A stretch of DNA of 64,000 nucleotides, from assembly GCF_021916785.1 (NCBI RefSeq), contig NZ_JAKCFC010000007.1, positions 62,001-126,000 on the forward strand, written 5' to 3'. A program made the position numbers and the translations under genes. Below, piece after piece: positions 53,801 to 60,993 of this stretch. This DNA is from Mycolicibacterium lacusdiani (GTDB lineage Bacteria > Actinomycetota > Actinomycetes > Mycobacteriales > Mycobacteriaceae). The notes beneath the pieces are model-generated. The model saw only the letters and a list, made by a program, of their open reading frames with translations, searched no databases and had not been told where the DNA came from. The stretch's first letter is position 1, and each line of letters opens with the position of its first letter.

Positions 53801-54118
53801 CAGCGGCCGTTCACCGAGCACCTCGGCGTGGCGGAACTACCCGAGTACCGCGTGCTGCCGAACTTCAAGCAGATGGTGTCGTCGTCCAACCAGTGGCAGT
53901 CGGCCGACGACGGCGGACCGTTCCTGTTCATCCAGGCGCTGCTGCGCACGTCGGCGATCCCGACCTACCTGCGCGACGACTGGTACCGCGACTGGGGATC
54001 GATCGAGCGCTACATCCGGGTCGTCCCGCGCGATGACGCGCCGAACGCCGCAATCGAGGAGGGCTCCACCCAGGTGTTCGGCTGGAACCGCCGCGGCCCG
54101 ATCAGGGCGCTGAAGTGA
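50867..54118 (+). CDS. embA: Arabinosyltransferase EmbA
   Basis: A 1083-residue GT-C enzyme that, with EmbB, makes the branched arabinan termini of arabinogalactan. Same layout as EmbC: first membrane helix and LLPVRQTTATILWPQ, VAGVFTDLEVAAQPGL, the TSSDDGYNLTIARV catalytic loop, and a C-terminal carbohydrate-binding domain with NGSRVYLPFGLDPERTPVMGSF. Start codon uncertain: GTG 50867 is favoured by the -10 box; ATG 50822 or GTG 50843 would add 15 or 8 residues. The stop overlaps embB by 4 nt. Confidence 0.93.
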   Translation: MPARTIRLIAIIAGISGILLCALTPLLPVRQTTATILWPQGPGADGLVTDVTAPLVSGAPLSLDVSIPCRAVATLPESGGVVFSTIPAGGIDAGRNGLFVRADAESVIVAFRDQVATVASRPAVESGACSTLHVWADPDGVGADFIGIPGAAGTVPVEKKPQVAGVFTDLEVAAQPGLNARIDVDTRFITTPTPMKTVLMVLGVLATVASIVALVLLDRTSGRRIPRAGRRFWRAGLATWIADAIVVGTLLLWHVIGATSSDDGYNLTIARVSDEAGYAANYFRFFGATEAPFDWYQSVLAHLAAVSTAGVWMRLPATLAGIGTWLLLSRWVLPRLGRRLNRNRVAVWTAGAVFLAAWLPFNNGLRPEPLLAFGVVAVWMLMETAIGTRRLWPVALAVVIVVFSVTLAPQGLVVLAPLLVGSRAVSRIISARRPVDGLLAQLVPLVAAASLIFVVVFRDQTLATVAESVRIKYVIGPTIPWYQEFLRYYFLTVEDSVDGSLPRRFAVLILLLCLIGLLMVLLRRRGVPGTVNGPVWRLAGSTVIGLFVLVLTPTKWAAQFGAFAGLTGALGGVTAFAFARVGLHSRRNLALYVTALLFVLAWSTSAINGWFYVGNYGVPWFDKQPVIFGQPVTTLFLVLAIACGLLAGWLHFRMDYAGHTEVADTGRNRALASTPLLVVAIIMVLLEVGSMAKAGAGRYPAYTTAKANADALASGLSRDSCAMADDVLVEADTNAGMLQPVPGQRFGEYGPLGGEDPVGFTPNGVSDTLEPAEPVAANPGLANSDGPVDKPNIGIGYAAGTGGGYGPEGVNGSRVYLPFGLDPERTPVMGSFDENTVAAEATSAWYQLPPRTPDRPIVTVAAAGAIWYYEEDGAFSYGQSLKLQWGVHRPDGSYQALNEVQPIDIFEQKAWRNLRFPLTTAPPEANVARIVADDPNLSEDQWFGFTPPRVPVLTTAQEFLGTQTPVLMDIATAANFPCQRPFTEHLGVAELPEYRVLPNFKQMVSSSNQWQSADDGGPFLFIQALLRTSAIPTYLRDDWYRDWGSIERYIRVVPRDDAPNAAIEEGSTQVFGWNRRGPIRALK

Positions 54119-57100
54119 CCGTACTGAAGGACGGCGAACGAGCCGCTGACGTGAAGCCGGGCAACGACACGAAGGTGGCCCGCTGGGTCGCCACGATCGC
54201 CGGGCTCATCGGCTTCGTGCTGGCCGTCGCGACCCCACTGTTGCCGGTCACCCAGACCACCGCCACCCTGAACTGGCCCCAGCAGGGCCAATTCGACGAC
54301 GTGACGGCACCGTTGATCTCGCTCGCGCCCGTGAGCCTCACCGCGTCGGTGCCGTGCTCGGTGATCGCGTCGATGCCGCCCGAAGGTGGCCTGGTATTCG
54401 GCACCGCGCCGCCGAGAGGCCGCGACGCGGCGCTCAACGCGATGCTCGTCAACGTCACCTCGGGCAGGGGCAGCGGCCCGGCGAGCGGCAACGCCCGCGT
54501 CGACGTGATCGTCCGCAACGTCGTGGTCGCCAGCGTGAGCCGCGACCGCATGGCCGGCTGTAGCCGCCTCGACATCACGTCGTCGCTGGACGGCACGTTC
54601 GCCGACTTCGTCGGCCTGACCCAGGTCTCCGGTGACGACGCGGGCAAGCCGCAGCGCACCGGCTTCGCCGACCCCAACCTGCGGCCCGCCATCGTCGGCG
54701 TGTTCACCGACCTGACCGGACCCGCGCCGCCCGGCATGCAGTTCTCGGCAACCATCGACACCCGCTTCACCACGCATCCGACCGCGCTGAAGCTGACGGC
54801 CATGCTGCTCGCGATGGTCTCGACCGTCATCGCACTGCTGGCGCTGTGGCGCCTCGACCGCGCCGACGGGCATCGGATGCACCGGCTGATCCCGTCGCGC
54901 TGGCGCACCCTGTCCGCCGTGGACGGCGTGGTCGTAGGCGGCTTCGGCCTCTGGTACGTCATCGGCGCCAACTCGTCGGACGACGGCTACATCCTCGGCA
55001 TGGCCCGTGTCGCCGACCACGCCGGCTACATGTCGAACTACTTCCGCTGGTTCGGCAGCCCCGAGGACCCGTTCGGCTGGTACTACAACGTGCTCGCGCT
55101 CATGACGCGCATCAGCGACGCCAGCATCTGGATCCGGCTGCCCGACCTCATCTGCGCGCTGGTCTGCTGGCTGCTGCTGTCGCGGGAAGTGGTGCCCCGC
55201 CTCGGGCCGGCCGTCTCCGCGAGCCGTCCCGCGCTGTGGGCGGCGGGCCTGGTGCTGCTGGCGGCGTGGATGCCGTTCAACAACGGCCTGCGCCCCGAAG
55301 GCCAGATCGCCACCGGCGCACTGATCACCTACGTCCTGATCGAGCGGGCGATCACCTCCGGTCGGCTGACACCGGCCGCGCTCGCGATCATCACCGCCGC
55401 GTTCACCCTCGGCATCCAGCCCACCGGTCTCATCGCGGTCGCGGCGTTGGTCGCCGGCGGCCGCCCCATCCTGCGAATCCTCATGCGCAGGCGCCAGCTG
55501 TTCGGCACCTGGCCGCTGATCCTGCCGCTGCTGGCCGCGGGCACCGTCGTGCTGACCGTGGTCTTCGCGGATCAGACCTTGGCAACGGTGTTGGAGGCCA
55601 CCAGGATTCGCACCGCGATCGGGCCCAGCCAGGAGTGGTACACCGAGATCCTGCGGTACTACTACCTGATCCTGCCGACCACCGATGCGGCCATCTCGCG
55701 ACGCGTCGCGTTCCTGTTCACGGTGCTGTGCCTGTTCCCGTCGCTGTTCCTGATGTTGCGGCGCAAGCGGGTTCGTGGCGTCGCGCGCGGGCCCGCCTGG
55801 CGTCTGATGGGCGTCATCTTCGCCACGATCTTCTTCCTGATGTTCACCCCCACCAAGTGGATCCACCACTTCGGGTTGTTCGCGGCCGTGGGCGGTGCGA
55901 TGGCGGCGCTGGCGACCGTGCTGATGTCGCCGATCGTGCTGCGCTCGGCCCGCAACCGGATGGCGTTCCTCGCCCTGGTGATGTTCGTGCTGGCGATGTG
56001 CTTCGCCTCCACCAACGGCTGGTGGTACGTCTCGAACTTCGGTGCGCCATACAACAACTCGGTGCCGCAGCTCGGTGGCGTCACGGTCAGCGCGGTGTTC
56101 TTCGCACTGTTCGCCGTCGCGGCACTGTGGGCGTTCTGGCTGCACCTCTCAGCGCGACACTCCTCGCCCATCGTCGACAAGCTGACCGCGGCGCCGATCC
56201 CGATCGCGGCCGGTCTGATGGTCCTCGTCGGCGTGGCCTCCATGGTGATCGGCGTGGTGCGGCAGTACCCCACGTACTCCAACGGCTGGGCCAACGTCCG
56301 GGCCTTCGCAGGCGGCTGCGGGATGGCCGACGACGTGCTCGTCGAACCGGATTCGAATGCCGGATTCCTCGCTCCGCTACCCGTCCGTTACGGGCCGCTC
56401 GGGCCACTCGGCGGCACCGAGCCAACCGGCTTCTCCCCCAACGGGGTTCCGGACCGGATCATCGCCGAGGCCATCAGACTGAACAACCCCCAGCCGGGCA
56501 CCGACGCCGACTGGAACCGGTCGGTGCGGTTGCCGCGGCCGGGTGTCAACGGGTCGACCGTGCCGCTGCCCTACGGACTCGATCCGAGGCGGGTACCGGT
56601 CGCGGGCACGTATTCCACTGGGGCGCAGCAGGAGAGCCGGCTGGCGTCGGCCTGGTACGGCCTGCCCGCCGCGGACGACGCACATCCACTCGTGGTGATC
56701 ACCGCAGCCGGAACGATCAGCGGGCGCAGCGTCGCCGACGGCGTCGACGCCGGCCAGACGGTCGAACTCGAGTACGCGACCGCAGGACCCGACGGCGCGC
56801 CGGTGCCTGCGGGCCGGGTCAGCCCGTACGACGTCGGCCCCACCCCGGCGTGGCGCAACCTGCGCTTCCCGCGCGAGCAGATTCCCGCCGACGCCGTCGC
56901 CGTGCGGGTCATCGCCGAGGATCTCTCACTGGGACAGGGCGACTGGCTCGCCGTCACGCCGCCGCGCGTGCCGGAGGTGCGGTCCGTGCAGGAGTACGTC
57001 GGCTCCGAACAACCGGTCCTGATGGACTGGGCGGTCGGGCTCGCGTTCCCGTGCCAACAGCCGATGCTGCACGCCAACGGCGTCACCGACGTGCCCAAGT

Positions 57101-57363
57101 TCCGCATCTCACCGGACTATTCAGCCAAGCTGCAGAGCACCGACACCTGGCAGGACGGTCTCAACGGCGGCCTGCTCGGCATCACCGACCTGTTGCTGCG
57201 GGCATCGGTGATGTCGACTTACCTGTCCAACGACTGGGGTCAGGACTGGGGCTCGCTGCGCCGCTTCGACACCATCGTCGACGCCTCGCCCGCCCGGATC
57301 GATCTCGGCAGTGAGACGCACAGCGGGCTCTACAGCCCGGGTCAGATCCGGATCGCACCCTGA
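54115..57363 (+). CDS. embB: Arabinosyltransferase EmbB
   Basis: A 1082-residue partner of EmbA and the main ethambutol target. The NSSDDGYILGMARVADHAGYM loop is intact; Met296 here corresponds to Met306 of the M. tuberculosis protein. GLRPEGQIATGALITYVLIERA marks the neighbouring helix, and the C-terminal domain contains the NGSTVPLPYGLDPRRVPV block. GTG start overlapping the embA stop. The stop codon is 3 nt from the stop of the convergent DUF4331 gene. Confidence 0.95.
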   Translation: MTVLKDGERAADVKPGNDTKVARWVATIAGLIGFVLAVATPLLPVTQTTATLNWPQQGQFDDVTAPLISLAPVSLTASVPCSVIASMPPEGGLVFGTAPPRGRDAALNAMLVNVTSGRGSGPASGNARVDVIVRNVVVASVSRDRMAGCSRLDITSSLDGTFADFVGLTQVSGDDAGKPQRTGFADPNLRPAIVGVFTDLTGPAPPGMQFSATIDTRFTTHPTALKLTAMLLAMVSTVIALLALWRLDRADGHRMHRLIPSRWRTLSAVDGVVVGGFGLWYVIGANSSDDGYILGMARVADHAGYMSNYFRWFGSPEDPFGWYYNVLALMTRISDASIWIRLPDLICALVCWLLLSREVVPRLGPAVSASRPALWAAGLVLLAAWMPFNNGLRPEGQIATGALITYVLIERAITSGRLTPAALAIITAAFTLGIQPTGLIAVAALVAGGRPILRILMRRRQLFGTWPLILPLLAAGTVVLTVVFADQTLATVLEATRIRTAIGPSQEWYTEILRYYYLILPTTDAAISRRVAFLFTVLCLFPSLFLMLRRKRVRGVARGPAWRLMGVIFATIFFLMFTPTKWIHHFGLFAAVGGAMAALATVLMSPIVLRSARNRMAFLALVMFVLAMCFASTNGWWYVSNFGAPYNNSVPQLGGVTVSAVFFALFAVAALWAFWLHLSARHSSPIVDKLTAAPIPIAAGLMVLVGVASMVIGVVRQYPTYSNGWANVRAFAGGCGMADDVLVEPDSNAGFLAPLPVRYGPLGPLGGTEPTGFSPNGVPDRIIAEAIRLNNPQPGTDADWNRSVRLPRPGVNGSTVPLPYGLDPRRVPVAGTYSTGAQQESRLASAWYGLPAADDAHPLVVITAAGTISGRSVADGVDAGQTVELEYATAGPDGAPVPAGRVSPYDVGPTPAWRNLRFPREQIPADAVAVRVIAEDLSLGQGDWLAVTPPRVPEVRSVQEYVGSEQPVLMDWAVGLAFPCQQPMLHANGVTDVPKFRISPDYSAKLQSTDTWQDGLNGGLLGITDLLLRASVMSTYLSNDWGQDWGSLRRFDTIVDASPARIDLGSETHSGLYSPGQIRIAP

Positions 57364-57366
57364 CCG

Positions 57367-58368
57367 TCAGTGCGGCGTGCCCAGGTATGGCATGTGATCC
57401 AGGACGTCGTCGTGCGGGCTCAGCCCGGTCGGCGGGCACTCACCCTTGGTGAGGAACGCGAGCCGGTAGTCGATGACGTCGTCGGTGAACACACGACCGT
57501 TCGGGTACTTGGCAGGCTTGGTCGGGTCGTAGGACAACATGTCCGGTAACGTGCCCTCCTCCTCGATGGCGGCGATGGCCTCATCCCGCGTGTAGCCACC
57601 CGTGTGGCCCATCAGGTGGACGAACAGGTCGGTCCAACGGTCCCTGTCGTTGCGGGGCACACTGGCGTTGTACTCCTCCTTGGTCTCGTCGGTGTTGAAG
57701 AAGCTGCTCACCGACGGATGCCCGGCACGGTCGACGTGCAGCAGGCGGTCCCCGCTGCGGACGCTGCAGCGCCCCCAGATCCGAAGGTCGGGCGCGGCAC
57801 CCAGTTCGGCCGTCGGTAGCTCGAGGGCCATCGAGAACACGTTCGCCTCGGTGTTGGAATCGACCCCCGTCCACGGCGAGTCGCTCCCCAGGTGCGGAGC
57901 GGTGAAGTTACGGCCGCCCGAGGTGTCGAACAGATTCTTGATGCCGTCGAAGTCGAAGAAGAACGCGTCGCTGCGGACGCCTGCGAAGAACGCAACGTCG
58001 CCTGAGGTCACGATGTTCGGGTCCTTGCCGAACGACACCTCGACCGCCTCGAAGATCTTCCTTCCCACGGCCTCCGGTTGCTCCGCCTCCTCGCCGACGG
58101 CCATGAAGACGTCCACGGTCTGCCTGCCGTCGCGCGGCTTGGAGTAGACGAAGCTGAACGCCACGTCGTCGAGGAGATCGCCGTCGTTGTCGATGGCGAG
58201 GCGGTAGATGGCGTCGGGGTGCATGGCGTCGGCGTTCGGATTGGCGTTGAGGATCAGGACGGTCCGGTTCGGGTCGGACGGGGATGCGAACGCGTAGAGA
58301 TCGCAGAGGTCGAGGCGCTGGTCGCCCATCGGCGGGCCGAGGCTGAGCCCCGTGAAGTGATTGGACAC
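57367..58368 (-). CDS. DUF4331-family protein
   Basis: A 333-residue soluble protein opening with SNHFTGLSLGPPMGDQRLDLCDLYAFASPSD, as in DUF4331, followed by blocks TVLILNANPNAD, YRLAIDNDGDLLDDVAFSFVYS, DVAFFAGVRSDAFFFDF and a C-terminal YPNGRVFTDDVIDYRLAFLT. Function unknown. No signal peptide, although many DUF4331 proteins are exported. GTG start chosen because the family motif follows at once; TTTGAT lies 6 nt upstream. Divergent from the metallo-beta-lactamase-fold gene. Confidence 0.85.
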   Translation of the reverse strand: MSNHFTGLSLGPPMGDQRLDLCDLYAFASPSDPNRTVLILNANPNADAMHPDAIYRLAIDNDGDLLDDVAFSFVYSKPRDGRQTVDVFMAVGEEAEQPEAVGRKIFEAVEVSFGKDPNIVTSGDVAFFAGVRSDAFFFDFDGIKNLFDTSGGRNFTAPHLGSDSPWTGVDSNTEANVFSMALELPTAELGAAPDLRIWGRCSVRSGDRLLHVDRAGHPSVSSFFNTDETKEEYNASVPRNDRDRWTDLFVHLMGHTGGYTRDEAIAAIEEEGTLPDMLSYDPTKPAKYPNGRVFTDDVIDYRLAFLTKGECPPTGLSPHDDVLDHMPYLGTPH

Positions 58369-58421
58369 CTCGTGATCAAACGCGCTACGCGCCTTCGCCC
58401 GCAGCAGTTCGGCCCAGGAGT

Positions 58422-58427
58422 TACCGT
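58422..58427 (+). promoter_or_regulatory. Leaderless -10 box of the metallo-beta-lactamase-fold gene
   Basis: TACCGT, 7 nt before the GTG at 58435. Confidence 0.5.
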
Positions 58428-58434
58428 CGCATCC

Positions 58435-59310
58435 GTGAACAGCGTGCGACTCGGCGACGCCATCGTCACCCGGGTGCCCGAGTGGGAGTTCGACGTCGCC
58501 GCGGCGATGTTCGGCCAGACGCCACCGCATGCGTGGGACGAGCACGCCGACCTCCTGGTGCCGTCGTTCTACGACCCCGCCGCCGGGCGGTGGCGCGTGG
58601 TGATGCAGACCTGGGTGATCGAGGTGGACGGGTTGACGGTGCTCGTCGACACCGGCGTCGGCGATGGGCGGGAGCGGCCCAGCATCCCGGTCCTGAACGA
58701 TCTGGAGACCGGCTTCCTGGCGGCACTGACCGACGCGGGATTTCACCCTGACGACGTCGACGTCGTGGTCAACACCCATCTGCACACCGATCACGTCGGG
58801 TGGAACACCAGATCGCGCGACGGCCAGTGGGTGCCGACGTTCCCCAACGCGCGATACGTGATGCCGGAAGCGGACTACCGGTTCTTCGCCCCCGACGGCG
58901 ACGGCGCCTCCGATGCCATGCGAATCGTGTTCTCCGACAGCATTCTTCCCGTCGCCGACCAGACCCGGCTGTGGGCCGACGACCTCCAACTCAGCGCGTC
59001 ACTGCGGCTGCGACCCGCGCCCGGCCACACCCCCGGTTCGTCGGTGCTGTGGCTCGACGCAGGCAGGCCCGCGGTGTTCGTCGGGGACCTGACCCACTGC
59101 CCCATTCAGATTCCCCGACCCGCCGACCCGTGCGCGTTCGACGTCGATGCCGCGGCCGCCGCGGTCACGCGCAAGCGGGTGTTCACCGAGGCCGCGCGCG
59201 CTCGCGCCGCCGTGATCCCTGCCCACTACCCCGGGTACGGCGGAGCGACCATCGTTGCTCGCGGCGACGGGTTCGTCGTCGACGACTGGCTGGACCTGCC
59301 CGCGCGGTAG
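58435..59310 (+). CDS. Metallo-beta-lactamase-fold hydrolase
   Basis: A 291-residue enzyme. Zinc site THLHTDH (His115, His117, Asp119, His120), downstream PGHTPGS, GDLTHCP and IPAHYPG, with TGVGDGRERP near the N-terminus as in quorum-quenching lactonase/alkyl-hydrolase-type enzymes. Substrate unknown. GTG fixed by the -10 box 7 nt upstream. Inserted with DUF4331 between embB and accD4. Confidence 0.88.
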   Translation: MNSVRLGDAIVTRVPEWEFDVAAAMFGQTPPHAWDEHADLLVPSFYDPAAGRWRVVMQTWVIEVDGLTVLVDTGVGDGRERPSIPVLNDLETGFLAALTDAGFHPDDVDVVVNTHLHTDHVGWNTRSRDGQWVPTFPNARYVMPEADYRFFAPDGDGASDAMRIVFSDSILPVADQTRLWADDLQLSASLRLRPAPGHTPGSSVLWLDAGRPAVFVGDLTHCPIQIPRPADPCAFDVDAAAAAVTRKRVFTEAARARAAVIPAHYPGYGGATIVARGDGFVVDDWLDLPAR

Positions 59311-59323
59311 CCGGGGCTGCTCC

Positions 59324-59383
59324 GCGAGCGTGCGCGAAGTCGTGTTCTGCGCCGGCGTGTCGCCCGCAGACACGCACGCTCGC
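59324..59383. repeat. Imperfect long inverted repeat, REP-like or terminator
   Basis: Outer arms GCGAGCGTGCG/CGCACGCTCGC (11 bp, perfect) enclose a second pairing CGTGTTCTGCG/CGCAGACACG with a bulge. It lies between the convergent lactamase-fold gene and accD4 and may end both transcripts. Confidence 0.6.
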
Positions 59384-59405
59384 CGGAGGAGGTAAGGAGG
59401 GAGGG

Positions 59406-60989
59406 CTAGATCGGGGTCAGGCCGTGCTTGCGGAGCACCTTGTTGGCCTGCTGCTTGTCACGCAGCAGACGCAGCGAATTGCGCAGTAGCAGCCGCGTCT
59501 CGTGCGGCTCGATGACGCCGTCGATGTAGCCACGCTCGGCGGCGATCCAAGGCACGGCGAGGTTGGCGTTGTAGCCCTCGATGAAGTCGGCGCGGATCTT
59601 CTGCACCTCCGGCGCAGTGGGATCCGGGAAGCGCTTGACCAGCAGCTGGGCCGCACCCTCGGCGCCGATCACGGCGATCCGCGCGGTCGGCCAGGCGAAG
59701 TTGAGGTCCGCGGACAGCTGCTTGGAGCCCATGACCGCGTACCCGCCGCCGTAGGCCTTGCGGACGACGACCGTCACCTTCGGCACGTCGGCCTCGACGA
59801 TCGCGTTGAAGAAGCGCCCGCCGCGCTTGATGATGCCGTCCTTCTCCTGCTCGACGCCCGGCATGGCACCGGGGGTGTCCACCACGAACACCAGCGGCAG
59901 GTTGAAGGAGTCGCAGAACCGGATGAAGCTGGCCGCCTTGTCGGACGCGTTGGTGTCGACCACGCCGGACAGGTGCATCGGTTGGTTGGCGATCACGCCC
60001 ACCGGCCGACCGTCCACACGGGCGAACGCCGTGATCATCGCCGGGCCCCGCTGCTCGGCGATCTCGAAGACGTCGCCGTCGTCGAAGATGCGCAGCAGGA
60101 TCTCGTGCATGTCGTAGGCCTGGTTGTCCGAGTCCGGGACGATCGAGTCGAGCTCGAAGTCGTGCTGCGTCAGTTCGGGCTCGAGTCCCGGGTTGACGAT
60201 CGGGGCGTCGTCGAAGTGGTTCGACGGCAGGAAGCTCAGGTACTCGCGCACGTACTGGTATGCCGCGGCCTCGCTCTCCACCACCTGGTGGATGTTGCCT
60301 CGCTGCGCCTGCACGTCGGCGCCGCCGAGTTCGTCGAACGTCACGTCCTCACCGGTGACGTCCTTGATGACGTCGGGTCCCGTGATGAACATGAAGCCCT
60401 GGTCGCGGACGGCGACGACGAGGTCGGTCTGGATCGGCGAGTAGACCGCGCCACCCGCGCACTTGCCGAAGATCAGCGAGATCTCGGGCACCAGGCCACG
60501 CAGCATCTCGTGCCGACGCCCGAGTTCGGCGTACCAGGCCAGCGACGTCACGGCGTCCTGGATCCGCGCGCCTGCGGAGTCGTTGATGCCGATGATCGGG
60601 CAGCCGACCATGGCCACCCACTCCATCAGCTTGGCCACCTTGCGACCGAACATCTCGCCGACCGAGCCCTGGAACACGGTCTGGTCGTGGCTGAACACGC
60701 CGACCGGGCGGCCGTCGATCATGCCGTGCCCGGTGACGACGCCGTCGCCGAACAGCGCGTTCGGATCGCCTGGCGTCTTTGCCAGCGCGCCGATCTCGAA
60801 GAACGTGCCAGGATCGAGCAGCGCGTGGATGCGCGCGCGGGCCGACGGAATGCCCTTGCGGTCGCGACGGCTCTTGGCCTTCTCGTCGCCGGGATCCTTG
60901 GCCAGTTCCAGCTTTTCGCGCAGTTCGGCGAGTTTCTCCGCCGTCGTGTGCGCCCGGACCGGAGTGGGTGCTGCTGCGTCTGCCGTCAC
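59406..60989 (-). CDS. accD4: Acyl-CoA carboxylase beta subunit AccD4
   Basis: A 527-residue carboxyltransferase of the long-chain acyl-CoA carboxylase that, with AccA3/AccE, makes the carboxylated fatty acyl-CoA for mycolic-acid condensation by Pks13. Oxyanion blocks: INDSAGARIQDAV, FGKCAGGAVYSP, DTPGAMPGVEQE, RKAYGGGYAVMGS. GTG start 4 nt after the pks13 stop codon, so the two are one operon. Confidence 0.94.
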   Translation of the reverse strand: MTADAAAPTPVRAHTTAEKLAELREKLELAKDPGDEKAKSRRDRKGIPSARARIHALLDPGTFFEIGALAKTPGDPNALFGDGVVTGHGMIDGRPVGVFSHDQTVFQGSVGEMFGRKVAKLMEWVAMVGCPIIGINDSAGARIQDAVTSLAWYAELGRRHEMLRGLVPEISLIFGKCAGGAVYSPIQTDLVVAVRDQGFMFITGPDVIKDVTGEDVTFDELGGADVQAQRGNIHQVVESEAAAYQYVREYLSFLPSNHFDDAPIVNPGLEPELTQHDFELDSIVPDSDNQAYDMHEILLRIFDDGDVFEIAEQRGPAMITAFARVDGRPVGVIANQPMHLSGVVDTNASDKAASFIRFCDSFNLPLVFVVDTPGAMPGVEQEKDGIIKRGGRFFNAIVEADVPKVTVVVRKAYGGGYAVMGSKQLSADLNFAWPTARIAVIGAEGAAQLLVKRFPDPTAPEVQKIRADFIEGYNANLAVPWIAAERGYIDGVIEPHETRLLLRNSLRLLRDKQQANKVLRKHGLTPI

Positions 60990-60993
60990 GTCG

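Noticed and set aside
52178..53821. Minus-strand open frame of 547 codons inside embA
   Set aside because: Composition (Arg/Gly/His/Val repeats without fold-like pattern) is that of high-GC antisense frames; embA is clearly coding on the other strand.
54010..56145. Minus-strand open frame of 711 codons inside embB
   Set aside because: Same reasoning; no motif, no ribosome-binding site, and full overlap with embB.
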